64,000 nt of DNA from Anaerolineae bacterium. Lineage in GTDB: Bacteria > Chloroflexota > Anaerolineae > Aggregatilineales > J027. The stretch lies in NCBI GenBank assembly GCA_019913005.1, contig JAIOHL010000242.1, forward strand, positions 1 to 64,000, written 5' to 3'. A model generated the notes under the pieces. It was not told the origin of the DNA, searched no databases, and saw nothing but the letters and a program-made list of their open reading frames with translations. Each line of letters starts with the position of its first letter. Position 1 is the first letter of the stretch. Position numbers and translations under genes: made by a program. Below, one piece after another: positions 18,466-28,938 of the stretch.

Positions 18466-19940
18466 TTTGCGTCACCATTTTTTGCAGCATCGGCATCCAC
18501 GCCTTCGAGTTGCAGCCAAACCCGACCCTTGCCCATCAAATCATCCGCTTCTTTTGGCCCCCAAGACCCAACGGGATACGTCACTAATGGCGACGCTTTG
18601 GGAGAGGTTTCCCAACCATGAATGACGGGATCAATGATTTTCCACGCATATTCAATATTGTCGCTGCGGGTAAACAGCGTTGCATCACCATTTAGTGCAT
18701 CATGTAGCAGGCGCTCGTAGGCATCGGGGATCAGACATTCACCAAAGGATGTGGAATAATCAAAATCCATTACCACCGAGCGTGTCACGTTCGCATCCGG
18801 CATCTTGGCCTCAAATTTCAGTGATGTACCTTCGTCGGGCTGAATCCGAATCGTCAGCACATTGTTGGTAAAGCTCTCATCTGTGCCATTCTCAAACATA
18901 TTCAGGGGTGGGCGGCGGAACACGACGTTAATCTCACTGGTCTTGGCGGCCATTGCCTTACCGGAGCGTAGATAGAACGGCACACCTTCCCAGCGCCAGT
19001 TGTTGATATAGAGTTTTAGTGCCGCATAGGTGGGTGTTTGGGAATTGGGGGCAACCCCTTCTATCCCACAATAGCCGTCATATTGTGCCCGTACTGTATC
19101 CTTCAGATTAATGGGAGGAATGGCAGCAAAGACTTTGGATTTCTCATTTCGCAGCGCATCGGCGTCGAGCGAGGAAGGTGGTTCTTTGGTGACTAGAGCC
19201 AGTAGTTGCAGGAGGTGGTTTTGGAACATATCCCGCACCACCCCTGACTGGTCGTAATAGCCAGCGCGATGCCCGACATCTACACTTTCCGAAACAGTGA
19301 TCTGGATATGGTCTACATAATTGCGATTCCACACCGGTTCTAGAATCGTGTTGGCAAAACGCAGGAACAAAATATTCTGGGCGGTTTCTTTACCGAGATA
19401 GTGGTCAATCCGGTAAATTTGCTCCTCATGGAAAATCTTATGGAGTGCCCAATTTAACTGCTGGGCCGATGCCAAATCGACCCCAAATGGTTTTTCAACA
19501 ATCAGTCGTCGCCAGCCATTGCGCTCATCCGCCATTTCGGTGAGGCCGAGATTTTCCGCTGTTGGGATATACAGTGAGGGAGCGGTAGAAAGATAATACA
19601 ACCGATTGGCCTTGTTATCCTCTAGATCATTTAGGAATTTGTGTAATTCATGCACATCTTCGAGCTTGGTGCTATCACCAGCGTGATAATAGATACACTG
19701 CGCGAATCTGGCCCAGCGTCGGGGATTGTAGGTCGCCGCGCTAAATTCTTTGACGCCTTCTTCGACCTTACTGCGAAAATCCTCATGTGAAAATGGGGAA
19801 CGTGACACCCCCACTACTGAAAACTTCTCTGGCAGGCGGTGTTTTAAGTGAAGGTTATACAAGGCTGGAATCAATTTACGATTGGTGAGGTCTCCCGAAG
19901 CGCCGAAGATTACAACAGTGGTTTGCCGCGTGGTAGTCAT
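18462..19940 (-). CDS. zwf: Glucose-6-phosphate 1-dehydrogenase
   Basis: A 492-residue enzyme oxidising glucose 6-phosphate with NAD(P)+, the first step of the oxidative pentose phosphate pathway. The nucleotide-binding loop is IFGASGDLTNRKLIPALYNL (about 11-30). The signature RIDHYLGKETAQN holds the substrate-binding and catalytic His/Lys residues, and YYDQSGVVRDMFQNHLLQ follows. Length is typical. It lies 18 bp after gnd and overlaps pgl by 4 bp. Confidence 0.96.
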   Translation of the reverse strand: MTTTRQTTVVIFGASGDLTNRKLIPALYNLHLKHRLPEKFSVVGVSRSPFSHEDFRSKVEEGVKEFSAATYNPRRWARFAQCIYYHAGDSTKLEDVHELHKFLNDLEDNKANRLYYLSTAPSLYIPTAENLGLTEMADERNGWRRLIVEKPFGVDLASAQQLNWALHKIFHEEQIYRIDHYLGKETAQNILFLRFANTILEPVWNRNYVDHIQITVSESVDVGHRAGYYDQSGVVRDMFQNHLLQLLALVTKEPPSSLDADALRNEKSKVFAAIPPINLKDTVRAQYDGYCGIEGVAPNSQTPTYAALKLYINNWRWEGVPFYLRSGKAMAAKTSEINVVFRRPPLNMFENGTDESFTNNVLTIRIQPDEGTSLKFEAKMPDANVTRSVVMDFDYSTSFGECLIPDAYERLLHDALNGDATLFTRSDNIEYAWKIIDPVIHGWETSPKASPLVTYPVGSWGPKEADDLMGKGRVWLQLEGVDADAAKNGDAK

Positions 19941-19958
19941 GATGTATACGTCCTTGTT

Positions 19959-20864
19959 TTATTCGTGCTTGACCGCGTGTCCACCAAATTGATTTCGCAT
20001 CGCTGCCAGCAATTTAGCAGCGTAACTGTCTTCTTGACGGCTGATAAATCGCATCAGCAATGACATAATGATAACTGGGGCAGGCACATCTTGGTCAATG
20101 GATTCAAAGACTGTCCAGCGCCCCTCGCCCGAATCCGCTACCCAGCCTTTGATACCGGGGAGTTCAGGATCGGCTTTGAGTGCGTTGGCAGTCAGGTCAA
20201 GCAACCATGAACGTACCACGCTGCCATGCCGCCAGATTTCTGAAATCTGATAGAGGTCGAGATGAAATTCTTCTTTGGCCCGCATAATCTCAAAACCCTC
20301 GGCGTAGGCTTGCATTAAACCATATTCGATGCCGTTATGTACCATTTTTACAAAATGGCCTGATCCACTCGGCCCGACATGGCCCCAACCCAAATCGGCA
20401 CTTGGTGCAAGCGTCTCAAAAATAGGCCGTAGGCGCTCTACGACATCACTTTCCCCACCGACCATCATGCTGTAGCCTTCTTTAAGTCCCCATACTCCGC
20501 CGCTCGTCCCTACATCTACAAAATGCAGACCTTTGGCGTTGACGGTTTCGGCCCGGCGCATCGTTTCCTTATAATTGCTGTTGCCACCATCAATAATGAT
20601 GTCCCCGGCAGATAGCTTTTCAGTTAGGGTCATAATGGTTTTTTCGGTGGGATCGCCCGCCGGAACCATCACCCAGACGGTGCGGGGGGCGGCTAATTTT
20701 TGGGCGACCTCATCTAGTGTACGTGTGCCAATAGCTCCTTCCGACTCAGCCGCACGAATTGCGTCTTCACTCAAATCAAATGCAACAACCTCATGTCCGC
20801 CCTGCAAAAGGCGTTTGGTCATATTGGCACCCATTCGCCCCAAGCCCACCATTGCAATCTGCAT
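19959..20864 (-). CDS. gnd: 6-phosphogluconate dehydrogenase, short decarboxylating type
   Basis: A 301-residue enzyme making ribulose 5-phosphate from 6-phosphogluconate. The N-terminal dinucleotide-binding motif is MVGLGRMGANMTKRLL. IIDGGNSNYKETMRRAE and the catalytic-region SGSGHFVKMVHNGIEYGLMQ are diagnostic. At about 300 residues it belongs to the short YqeC/GndA-like class rather than the 470-residue class, and it ends with a short C-terminal helical domain. It is 68 bp after rpiA and 18 bp before zwf, so the whole oxidative branch is clustered. Confidence 0.93.
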   Translation of the reverse strand: MQIAMVGLGRMGANMTKRLLQGGHEVVAFDLSEDAIRAAESEGAIGTRTLDEVAQKLAAPRTVWVMVPAGDPTEKTIMTLTEKLSAGDIIIDGGNSNYKETMRRAETVNAKGLHFVDVGTSGGVWGLKEGYSMMVGGESDVVERLRPIFETLAPSADLGWGHVGPSGSGHFVKMVHNGIEYGLMQAYAEGFEIMRAKEEFHLDLYQISEIWRHGSVVRSWLLDLTANALKADPELPGIKGWVADSGEGRWTVFESIDQDVPAPVIIMSLLMRFISRQEDSYAAKLLAAMRNQFGGHAVKHE

Positions 20865-20932
20865 AGCTGCTGCTCCTTAAAACCGCTGAGAAATGTTGAA
20901 TGCTGTGTTGTTCACACTAATTGGACTCGACC

Positions 20933-21628
20933 TCACCGTCGAATGTTACGTATCCGATCTGTACCTGCCACTATCACTTCCGAGGCGATGCCGATAAAAA
21001 AACCATGCTCCACCACGCCAACCCGCGCTTTGATTTTTTCTGCCAGTTCCGCTAAGGCAGCCGGCGTCGTCAGTGGATCAAACTTGCAGTCAATAATGAA
21101 ATTGCCCTGATCGGTCTTAAACAGCGACCCATCCGACGCCATCCGCAGTTTAGGTCGTCCCCCCAATGCTTCCAAAAACGCCAGATGGGTTGTCCAGCCA
21201 AAAGGGATGACTTCAATCGGCAGGGCAAACTTGGTGCATAATGCTCCTGACAGTTTGGATTCATCTACCACGATAATCTCGCGTTTGCTGGCCTGTGCCA
21301 CAATCTTTTCACGCAGCAGTGCCCCGCCCCCACCTTTAATCACCTCCAAATGGGGGTCAACTTCATCCGCCCCGTCAATGGTCAAATCTACAACCGGGTT
21401 TTCTTCAAGTGTGGTAATTGGAATATCCAACTTACGGGCCTCTAATTCAATTTGCTGTGAACATGGTACCCCAAGAATATTTTTCAATGTACCCGCTTGA
21501 ATCAATGCACCAATCTGGCGAACGGCATAAATGGCGGTGCTGCCATGCCCCAATCCGACTACCATTCCAGACTCGACTTGTTCAACAGCGCGTTCGGCAG
21601 CCTGCCGTTTTAGATCATCTCGATTCAT
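20933..21628 (-). CDS. rpiA: Ribose-5-phosphate isomerase A
   Basis: A 231-residue isomerase interconverting ribulose 5-phosphate and ribose 5-phosphate. Recognised by GLGHGSTAIYAVRQIG (about 25-40), the catalytic LTIDGADEVDPHLEVIKGGG (about 82-101) and ALLREKIVA. It starts 4 bp after the stop of the upstream SH3/TPR gene, so translation is likely coupled, and gnd follows. Its presence links the oxidative branch to nucleotide synthesis. Confidence 0.95.
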   Translation of the reverse strand: MNRDDLKRQAAERAVEQVESGMVVGLGHGSTAIYAVRQIGALIQAGTLKNILGVPCSQQIELEARKLDIPITTLEENPVVDLTIDGADEVDPHLEVIKGGGGALLREKIVAQASKREIIVVDESKLSGALCTKFALPIEVIPFGWTTHLAFLEALGGRPKLRMASDGSLFKTDQGNFIIDCKFDPLTTPAALAELAEKIKARVGVVEHGFFIGIASEVIVAGTDRIRNIRR

Positions 21629-21632
21629 TTTT

Positions 21633-23309
21633 TCACCCGACCAGTATTTGAAGCACTAAAATAAGGCTGCTGAGGTTCTCTTCCTCATTGGGAGCTAGGG
21701 CGAGATATTGCTCATAGAAATCTAAAGCCTCATCCCAACGACCCGCTTCCAGATTAATATTGGCAATACGAAGATAGAGAGAGGCATCGTTTGGGTTTTG
21801 GGCGATTTTGCCTTCAACGACGGAAATTCGTTGACCATGATTATTCACTACCCGATAGCCCATTGGATAGACGCCATATTCTCCGGTGAATTGAGGAGCG
21901 TTCTGCACGCCATATTGCAAATCTTCAGCGGCGGCTTCGTAGTCTTCCATGTAGGCATAGGCACTGGCCCGCAAGAGATGGCTGACCAAATCATAATAAA
22001 AATTGTTGGTGTAGTAGGTCGTTATCTCTATATATGAGGTCAAATCATCTACCGCGTTCTGATAATTGCCCAAAGCAAGATTCAACTCGCCCCGATACAA
22101 ATAGAGTCGGACATTGACCACAGGGCCTAGCTCCAAAGAATGATTAAAATTTGCAAGTGACCCCTGCAAATCACCCATATAAATCTGTGCGGTGGCTAAA
22201 TTGTAGAAGGTATTTTCATCCGTTGGGTCAAGTTCTACCGCCCGCTCAAAATCGGGAAGGGCCAATTCATAATTTTCCAAGCGGGAATAGGCAATGCCAC
22301 GCCCTCCATAGGCCTCAGCATAGTAATTATCTAACTCAATGGCACGGGTAAAATCACCAATGGCAGCACTCGGATTGCCGAATTGGAAGTCGAGAAATTG
22401 CCCACGATAGTTGTAGGCAGTTGGGTCATAGGGGTCAATTTGGATGGCTTTCGTAAAATCATCTAAGGCACTGATGTAATTCCCTTGATCGCTCTTCACG
22501 AAGGCGCGATTGTAATAAGGCCGACCATAATGTGGGTCAAGTTCCATTGCCTTTTCATATTGGCTGGTTGCCGATGAATAGTCGCCATAGTAACGCCGGA
22601 TGTTGCCGATGTTATTTACCGGCACCGCATAGGTCGGGGAAAGCTCACTGGCCTGCTGATAATCGTATTCCGCATCGTAAGGACGGTCTAGTTGTTCCAA
22701 GACAACGCCGCGCCGGATAAAATACATGGCTTCGGTAGGGTCAAGTTCAATAGCTTTGGTGAAATCAGCCTCAGCTTCGGGAAAACGATATGCCACTAAA
22801 TTGACATCGCCACGCCACCCGTAGAGATACGCCAAACTGCTATCCACCTCAATTGCAACATCAAAATCGGCAATAGAGGCGTCGAAATCTTTCAATCCAA
22901 AATAGGCCATCGCTCGCTGAAACAGGGCGGCAAGATTTTGAGGGTCATCGGTCAAGATTTCGGTAGTCTCGGCAATGGTTTGCTCCAAAAGTTCGGTGGA
23001 AAAAAGTGTCAAGGTAGGTGAACCGTCAATTGTTTCGGGAATCCACCCGTAATTACTCGTCGTGATATACCACCAATTCACCCCATTCACTTTTTCTGGG
23101 CTGGCAATCACCCGCACAACAAACCCTTGCGGAACTTTGGTTGCTACAGGAGCTAATGCCGACGGTGCTGTATGCACATCTATCCATTCCGGCTGAAGGA
23201 CATAGAGCTTGCCAGCGGATACAGAATCGGTCACTTGGGCCGATGTGTCACCACCTACCAAACCCATCGTGAAAATAATGGTTAGAATACTTATGAGTAT
23301 TTTTCTCAT
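21633..23309 (-). CDS. Exported protein with SH3b-like domain and TPR array
   Basis: A 558-residue protein with a signal peptide (about 1-25, MRKILISILTIIFTMGLVGG), an SH3b-like module (about 28-100; KLYVLQPEWIDVHTAPS, then WWYITTSNYGWIPE) and about ten tetratricopeptide repeats (about 115-545), for example AIADFDVAIEVDSSLAYLYG and SATSQYEKAMELDPHYGRP. It is probably an extracytoplasmic scaffold. It is the first gene before rpiA, 4 bp away, and shares an 83-bp intergenic region with the divergent aldo/keto reductase gene. Its relation to the pentose phosphate genes is unknown. Confidence 0.82.
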   Translation of the reverse strand: MRKILISILTIIFTMGLVGGDTSAQVTDSVSAGKLYVLQPEWIDVHTAPSALAPVATKVPQGFVVRVIASPEKVNGVNWWYITTSNYGWIPETIDGSPTLTLFSTELLEQTIAETTEILTDDPQNLAALFQRAMAYFGLKDFDASIADFDVAIEVDSSLAYLYGWRGDVNLVAYRFPEAEADFTKAIELDPTEAMYFIRRGVVLEQLDRPYDAEYDYQQASELSPTYAVPVNNIGNIRRYYGDYSSATSQYEKAMELDPHYGRPYYNRAFVKSDQGNYISALDDFTKAIQIDPYDPTAYNYRGQFLDFQFGNPSAAIGDFTRAIELDNYYAEAYGGRGIAYSRLENYELALPDFERAVELDPTDENTFYNLATAQIYMGDLQGSLANFNHSLELGPVVNVRLYLYRGELNLALGNYQNAVDDLTSYIEITTYYTNNFYYDLVSHLLRASAYAYMEDYEAAAEDLQYGVQNAPQFTGEYGVYPMGYRVVNNHGQRISVVEGKIAQNPNDASLYLRIANINLEAGRWDEALDFYEQYLALAPNEEENLSSLILVLQILVG

Positions 23310-23344
23310 AAAAAGATTCCTTTGCCCTATTTTCGTACCCTTTC

Positions 23345-23352
23345 AGTATACT
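23345..23352. promoter_or_regulatory. Palindromic AGTATACT, possible -10 box in the divergent region
   Basis: AGTATACT is a perfect palindrome containing TATACT on both strands, placed 41 bp before the reductase ATG and 36 bp before the SH3/TPR start. It could serve as a -10 element in either direction. No well-spaced -35 box is apparent, so this is tentative. Confidence 0.3.
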
Positions 23353-23392
23353 CTTACCCATCGTTTTGCCCAATGTTACCGGAGACGCCGCC

Positions 23393-24388
23393 ATGAACCT
23401 ACGCCCCCTCGGTACAACAGGTTTATCAGTTACACCTATCGGATTAGGCTTGGCAGCACTTGGCAGACCGGGATATGTCAATTTAGGTCATGCCGAGGAT
23501 TTAAGCCATAATTACGACGTCTCCGCGATGCAAGCTCATACTCATGCGATGTTAGATGCGGCTTGGCAGGCGGGGATTCGTTATTTTGATGTCGCTCGTT
23601 CGTATGGTCGCGCTGAGGAATTTTTGGGCAATTGGTTACGGGGTCGGGCCATTCACGTCGGAGATGTCACCGTCGGCTCAAAATGGGGCTACACCTATAC
23701 AGCGGGTTGGCAGGTCGAAGCCGAACATCATGAAATCAAAGAGCACACCCTGCCCATTTTGCAGCGTCAATGGGCCGAAACACAGGCTAACTTGGGTGAT
23801 TATCTTCAACTGTATCAGATTCACTCCGCCACTCCCGAAAGCGGTGTGCTGACGAACCATGAGGTGCTGCATGAATTAGCTCATTTGAAGAATCGGGGAC
23901 TCAAAATTGGTTTGACATTGAGCGGCTCCGATCAAGTCAAAACCCTCCGCATGGCGATGGCAATTCGGATAGAGGGTCTACGGCTGTTTGATTGTGTGCA
24001 GGCCACCTATAATCTGTTGGAAACGTCGGCTGGCTCGGTGCTTCAAGAAGCCCATGCTGCCGGAATGGGGGTCATTATCAAAGAGGCGCTCGCCAATGGA
24101 CGCCTGACTCCCCGCAATCACGACACCGAATTTGCCGACACGATGCGTCAACTCAAGCAACAGGCTAACCGATTGAATACCACCTTAGATGGATTGGCCC
24201 TTGCCGCTGTGCTGCGTCAATCGTGGGCGGATGTTGTGTTGAGTGGTGCAGCGACCCTTGAACATTTACGAGCCAATCTCAAGGCGCTTGAAGTCCGGTG
24301 GGATGAGGAGGCAACTTCTGAGTTAGGCAAAATCACCGAACCGCCCTCGATTTATTGGAAACGACGAAAGACATTACGTTGGAATTGA
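23393..24388 (+). CDS. Aldo/keto reductase
   Basis: A 331-residue TIM-barrel oxidoreductase, NADPH-dependent by family. The four catalytic residues of the AKR tetrad can be placed: Asp and Tyr in [16 protein letters not shown], Lys in [11 protein letters not shown] and His in [15 protein letters not shown] 23393 is chosen because GGAG lies nine bases before it and the protein then opens with [19 protein letters not shown], the normal family start; a start at 23366 adds only nine residues. Substrate is unknown. The 3' end lies just upstream of the branching-enzyme start. Confidence 0.87.
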   Translation: MNLRPLGTTGLSVTPIGLGLAALGRPGYVNLGHAEDLSHNYDVSAMQAHTHAMLDAAWQAGIRYFDVARSYGRAEEFLGNWLRGRAIHVGDVTVGSKWGYTYTAGWQVEAEHHEIKEHTLPILQRQWAETQANLGDYLQLYQIHSATPESGVLTNHEVLHELAHLKNRGLKIGLTLSGSDQVKTLRMAMAIRIEGLRLFDCVQATYNLLETSAGSVLQEAHAAGMGVIIKEALANGRLTPRNHDTEFADTMRQLKQQANRLNTTLDGLALAAVLRQSWADVVLSGAATLEHLRANLKALEVRWDEEATSELGKITEPPSIYWKRRKTLRWN

Positions 24389-24429
24389 GTTACACTTTTC
24401 ACCAACTTTTGAGAGTATGGAGATTTACA

Positions 24430-26703
24430 GTGGTTACAGTTGAAATCCACCCTGATGCGATTGCAGCAATTGTGCATGGCTATCATGGTGCCCCGTTTGA
24501 TGTTCTCGGCCCACACAAAATTGATGAAAACACGGTGTCATTCAGAGCCTATTGCCCAACCGCGCAAAAGTTGACATTGCTGCTCGGCAATCAACACATT
24601 CCCATGAATCGGCTGTGGGACGAGGGGTTTTTTGAAATCACTGTCGAAACCAGTTGGCCCGGCCCGCATTATCAATTGGAAGCCGAGGGTCACTTTGCAA
24701 GTCATAAACGTACTGACGTGTTTGCCGATCCCTATGCCTTTCCCGCTTTTTTGAGTGATTTTGACCTCTATCTATTAGGGGAGGGTCGCCATTTAACAAG
24801 TTACGAAAAACTCGGCGCTCATCTGGTAGAGATTGAAGGTATCGCCGGGGTTCATTTTGCAGTATGGGCACCCAATGCCTACCGGATTAGTGTCATTGGT
24901 GATTTTAACGGATGGAACGAGACCAGCCATCCCATGCAGCGACGTGGCGTCAGCGGCATCTGGGAATTGTTTATCCCCGGTCTAAAAGAAGGCGAAACTT
25001 ATAAATTTGATTTGCGTTCGCGCTTTGACGATCTTCATGTCCAAAAAGCCGACCCTTATGCGTTTGCCGCCGAAGTTCGGCCCAAAACGGCCTCGGTAGT
25101 AACCAATCTGGAAAATTATGAATGGCACGACGATACATGGCTAGAGGCACGTGCCAAAAGTGACCCCCTCAAACAGCCTGTCTCCATTTATGAAGTCCAC
25201 CTTGGTTCATGGCGACGCACAGAAGGCAATGAATGGCTGACCTACCGAGAACTCGCTGATTCGCTGGTGCAGTACACCAAAGAAATGGGCTATACCCACA
25301 TTGAATTGATGCCCGTCGCCGAACACCCTTTTGACGGCTCATGGGGTTATCAAGTCACAGGTTATTTCGCGCCAACGGCCCGTTACGGCTCACCGACTGA
25401 TTTTATGTATCTAGTGGATCAATGTCACCAAAACAACATCGGCGTCATTTTGGATTGGGTTCCGGCGCATTTCCCTAAAGATGGACACGGCCTCGCCTAT
25501 TTTGATGGCACCCATCTATATGAACATGCCGATACCCGTAAAGGGGAGCATCCTGATTGGGGCACACTTATCTTTAATTTTGGCCGCAACGAAGTCCGCA
25601 ACTTCCTACTGTCTAATGCTCTGTTCTGGCTGAAAAAATATCACATTGACGGTCTGCGGGTAGATGCCGTGTCCTCTATGCTCTATCTCGATTTTTCGCG
25701 CCAAACCGGTCAATGGTTGCCAAATCAATATGGCGGCAGAGAAAATATCGAGGCGATTCACTTCTTGCGCGAAGTCAACGAAATTGTACACAGCGAATCC
25801 CCCGGCGTGCTGATGATTGCTGAAGAATCTACCGCATGGCCGATGGTTTCTCGCCCCACGTACATCGGCGGACTTGGCTTCACCTTCAAATGGAACATGG
25901 GTTGGATGCATGACACGTTGGACTACATTCAAAAAGACCCCGTGTATCGGCGTTATGCCCACAATCGCATCACCTTCTCCCTGTTTTATGCCTTCAGCGA
26001 AAACTTTGTCCTTTCGCTCTCCCATGATGAGGTCGTACATGGCAAGGGGTCACTGATTAACAAAGCATCTGGCGATTGGTGGCAAAAATTTGCGACGGTG
26101 CGTTTGTTAGCGGGCTATCAATATACTCATCCCGGTAAAAAGCTGAATTTCATGGGGCAGGAGATTGGGCAATGGCGTGAATGGAGTGAAGAACGTAGCC
26201 TTGATTGGCATCTGTTGGAATTACCTACCCATGCCCACCTAAACCAATGGATGCGTGATCTCAATACTTTCTACCGATCCCAGCCTGCCCTTTATCAAAA
26301 CGATTTTTCGCACGAGGGCTTCCGCTGGATTGAACCCAACGACGCCGACCAAAGCGTATATAGCTATATCCGGTTCGCCGATGACAAGTCGGATTTCATT
26401 GTGGTCGCCTGCAATTTCACACCCATCCCACGTTATCACTACCGTATCGGTGTTCCGGAAGCAGGCCACTATAAAGAAGTTCTCAACAGCGATGCGGGCA
26501 TTTATGGCGGTGGCAATATCGGGAACTACGGTGGTGTGACCAGCGAAGAAATGACCTCACATGGCTTCCCTCATAGCTTAACCTTGACTCTACCACCACT
26601 TGGCATCGTGGTTTTTAAGTTGGAGCACGCAAAACCACAGGTAGCCAAACGCCCTGCCAGTAAGCCGTCTAAATCCAAACCACCCAAAGGCAAATCAGAG
26701 TGA
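24430..26703 (+). CDS. glgB: 1,4-alpha-glucan (glycogen) branching enzyme
   Basis: A 757-residue GH13 enzyme that makes alpha-1,6 branches in glycogen. Domains are an N1-type module (about 1-95), CBM48 (about 110-205; [20 protein letters not shown]), the catalytic barrel (about 225-590) and a C-terminal beta domain. Catalytic residues sit in [12 protein letters not shown] (nucleophile Asp), [10 protein letters not shown] (acid/base Glu) and [13 protein letters not shown] (third Asp). GTG 24430 has GGAG seven bases upstream; the frame is open from 24355 but that part overlaps the reductase gene. The Lys/Pro/Ser-rich tail (about 735-757) is extra. It overlaps the next gene by 4 bp. Confidence 0.95.
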   Translation: MVTVEIHPDAIAAIVHGYHGAPFDVLGPHKIDENTVSFRAYCPTAQKLTLLLGNQHIPMNRLWDEGFFEITVETSWPGPHYQLEAEGHFASHKRTDVFADPYAFPAFLSDFDLYLLGEGRHLTSYEKLGAHLVEIEGIAGVHFAVWAPNAYRISVIGDFNGWNETSHPMQRRGVSGIWELFIPGLKEGETYKFDLRSRFDDLHVQKADPYAFAAEVRPKTASVVTNLENYEWHDDTWLEARAKSDPLKQPVSIYEVHLGSWRRTEGNEWLTYRELADSLVQYTKEMGYTHIELMPVAEHPFDGSWGYQVTGYFAPTARYGSPTDFMYLVDQCHQNNIGVILDWVPAHFPKDGHGLAYFDGTHLYEHADTRKGEHPDWGTLIFNFGRNEVRNFLLSNALFWLKKYHIDGLRVDAVSSMLYLDFSRQTGQWLPNQYGGRENIEAIHFLREVNEIVHSESPGVLMIAEESTAWPMVSRPTYIGGLGFTFKWNMGWMHDTLDYIQKDPVYRRYAHNRITFSLFYAFSENFVLSLSHDEVVHGKGSLINKASGDWWQKFATVRLLAGYQYTHPGKKLNFMGQEIGQWREWSEERSLDWHLLELPTHAHLNQWMRDLNTFYRSQPALYQNDFSHEGFRWIEPNDADQSVYSYIRFADDKSDFIVVACNFTPIPRYHYRIGVPEAGHYKEVLNSDAGIYGGGNIGNYGGVTSEEMTSHGFPHSLTLTLPPLGIVVFKLEHAKPQVAKRPASKPSKSKPPKGKSE

Positions 26704-27863
26704 GCCAGTCATCGCCTTCGTATTACCACGATTTGAGCATTTTTAGCGATTGGGTTGAGGCGGCGGCTCGGCAGCAGGCGCTTTTCCCGATGGCTATGCC
26801 CGGCCCTACCACTCAACAGCGGGTGCGCGAAGTGCTGGGTTTTTGTGAAGGCGATGAGACCCCATTTGATGTTGAAGTCAACCAACAATGGGAAAAGGAT
26901 GGATTGGTTGGTGAAGCCATTTCATGGTCAGTTGGCTACGGGCCACGCACCGAGGCTTGGTTGTTAAAGCCAGCCGATGCTACTGGCCCTTTACCGGGAG
27001 TAGTCGCCCTCTATGAACATGGCGGGTTCAAATATCTCGGCAAGGAAAAAATCGCCATTGGGCCAACTGACCCACCCCCATTCATGCAAAACTGGTGGGA
27101 CAAGTATTATGGTGGGCGGCCCTTTGCCAATGCCCTTGCCCATGGAGGATTCGCCGTACTTATCCATGATCCTTTTCTGTGGGGCAGCCGTCGTTTTCCC
27201 CAAGACGTGATGCCTGAATGGACAACGCCAGCCTTTACGGGTTTGAAAGACAGCAACTGGCTCAATTGCGGCATCCCCTATGAAATCGGTCTCTATAATT
27301 TTGCCGCCTCACAGCATGAACATCAGGTCGAAAAATTATGTACGGTTTTGGGGACGACACTGGCGGGAGTGGTCAGCCATGAAGACCGCATTGCCGTAAA
27401 TTATTTGCGCTCAAGACCGGATGTAGATGCCCATCACATAGGCTGTGTTGGACTATCCGGGGGAGGGGCACGCGCCGCGCTCCTTCAAGCCACCCATCCC
27501 CAGATGCACGCCACTGTCGTTGTAGCGATGATGGCTTCATATGCTGAGATGCTTAACCGAGATGTCACCCGTCATACATGGCTGTTTTTCCCAAAGGGGT
27601 GGTCAAGATTTGGCGATTGGCCGGACTTAGCGGCCTGTCGTGCGCCATCGCCTTTAATGGTTCAATACAATCTTGATGACGAGCTTTTTGCGCGGGAAGC
27701 CATGCAAGCTGCCCATCAGCGTTTAACCCAACATTATGCGGCGGTGGGCTGTGCGGATGCCTATCAAGGCGAATTTTACGCTGGCCCGCACAAATTTAAT
27801 TTAGACATGCAAGAATCCGCTTTCAAATGGTTGGCTATCCGCCTAAAAGGAGGCCGAGACTAG
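26700..27863 (+). CDS. Alpha/beta hydrolase (acetyl-esterase-like)
   Basis: A 387-residue protein with an alpha/beta-hydrolase fold. The nucleophile elbow is [14 protein letters not shown] (catalytic Ser about 252). [12 protein letters not shown] supplies the oxyanion-side strand, and a late Asp (QYNLDDELF) and His (FYAGPHKFN) complete a plausible triad. Family resemblance is to the large dienelactone-hydrolase/acetyl-xylan-esterase group; the substrate is not known. The GTG start overlaps the glgB stop (GTGA), so it is translationally coupled to glgB, which may point to a carbohydrate ester. Confidence 0.75.
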   Translation: MSQSSPSYYHDLSIFSDWVEAAARQQALFPMAMPGPTTQQRVREVLGFCEGDETPFDVEVNQQWEKDGLVGEAISWSVGYGPRTEAWLLKPADATGPLPGVVALYEHGGFKYLGKEKIAIGPTDPPPFMQNWWDKYYGGRPFANALAHGGFAVLIHDPFLWGSRRFPQDVMPEWTTPAFTGLKDSNWLNCGIPYEIGLYNFAASQHEHQVEKLCTVLGTTLAGVVSHEDRIAVNYLRSRPDVDAHHIGCVGLSGGGARAALLQATHPQMHATVVVAMMASYAEMLNRDVTRHTWLFFPKGWSRFGDWPDLAACRAPSPLMVQYNLDDELFAREAMQAAHQRLTQHYAAVGCADAYQGEFYAGPHKFNLDMQESAFKWLAIRLKGGRD

Positions 27864-27945
27864 GCTATATACTCAATACCGATTTTAGAGTTCGACCTCA
27901 TAAAATTTGTATTTTAATTTAGTGACAATTCTTGGTAAACTATAC

Positions 27946-27975
27946 GTTATAACTGCGTTCGATTCCGGTTATAAC
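27946..27975 (+). promoter_or_regulatory. Two palindromic GTTATAAC boxes, 22 bp apart
   Basis: GTTATAAC occurs at 27946-27953 and at 27968-27975. Each is a perfect 8-bp palindrome and their centres are 22 bp apart, about two DNA turns, so a dimeric regulator could bind both on one face. They lie 30-60 bp upstream of the response-regulator start. Part of the first could also act as a -10 box. Confidence 0.4.
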
Positions 27976-28005
27976 CCGACTGCATTCTATTTGAGGCAAC
28001 CTCCT

Positions 28006-28848
28006 ATGAGCAAAAAGCGATTGCTTATTATTGAAGACGATGCTGATTTGGCAGAACTGTTGGTGACTTTTTTCAACAGTCAAGGCTACGAAGTGCTGCA
28101 AGCAGATACAGGGTTGGAGGGCATTGCGTTAGCCCGTTCCAAATTCCCCAATCTCATTTTATTGGATGTCATGCTGCCCGATATGCAGGGTTTTGATGTC
28201 TGTCAAGAACTGCGTATGGCAACGCTGACCAAATACATCCCGATCACCTTTTTGACCCAGCGTGATGCCCGTGCCGACAAAGTGGCGGCGCTCGAACTCG
28301 GTGCAGACGATTACGTCACCAAGCCGTTTGACATCGAAGAACTGCGCCTGCGTGTACAAGGCTCGATTCGCCGCGCCACCCGGGACCATCTACATGAACC
28401 CCGCACGGGATTACCCACTGGTCGCCTCATTCAAGCTGAATATGAGCGTCTGCGGGATCGGGAAAGTTGGCATTATCTCTCGCTTAAAATCGCTCACTTT
28501 GACGCCTTCCGTGATTTATACGGTTTCATTGCTGCTGACCAAGCCCTTGCCCTCGCCGCCAAAGTGCTGACCGAAACCATTGCCGCTTTTGGAACACAGG
28601 ACGATTTTATTGGGAGTAGTGGCGAAAATACCTTTGCGGTTTTCACCCATACCCTTGATATTGAGGGCTTCCGGGCATCGTTGATTCAAAATTTCAAATC
28701 GCGCATTGAATCCGTTTATAATTTTAGCGATTTGGAACAGGGCTATATCGTCGTAGGGAAAGATACATTGCAAGAAGAGCGTATCCCACTGATGAGTATC
28801 GAACTGACCACCCATGTGGCAACCGAAGATTTGGATTTAGTCGTCTAG
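28006..28848 (+). CDS. Response regulator with degenerate GGDEF-like output domain
   Basis: A 280-residue protein. Residues 1-122 are a receiver domain (IIEDDADLAELL; phospho-acceptor D54 in LILLDVMLPDM; conserved Lys in DDYVTKPFD). The rest (about 130-270) has the outline of a GGDEF domain (TGLPTGRLIQAEYERL, then the SLKIAHFDAFRDLYGF region), but the active-site loop reads SSGENTFAVF in place of GGDEF. It probably makes no cyclic di-GMP and may act as a binding or dimerisation module. ATG 28006 is preferred over 27907 because GAGG precedes it and the receiver begins there. No kinase is adjacent. Confidence 0.8.
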   Translation: MSKKRLLIIEDDADLAELLVTFFNSQGYEVLQADTGLEGIALARSKFPNLILLDVMLPDMQGFDVCQELRMATLTKYIPITFLTQRDARADKVAALELGADDYVTKPFDIEELRLRVQGSIRRATRDHLHEPRTGLPTGRLIQAEYERLRDRESWHYLSLKIAHFDAFRDLYGFIAADQALALAAKVLTETIAAFGTQDDFIGSSGENTFAVFTHTLDIEGFRASLIQNFKSRIESVYNFSDLEQGYIVVGKDTLQEERIPLMSIELTTHVATEDLDLVV

Positions 28849-28938
28849 GTTGGGTATCGGAATAGCACTCTATCTCTTTATATGCTACACTTCGTCGCGT
28901 TAAAAACTGGAAGATAATCCAACCAAAATTTGGTTTTT

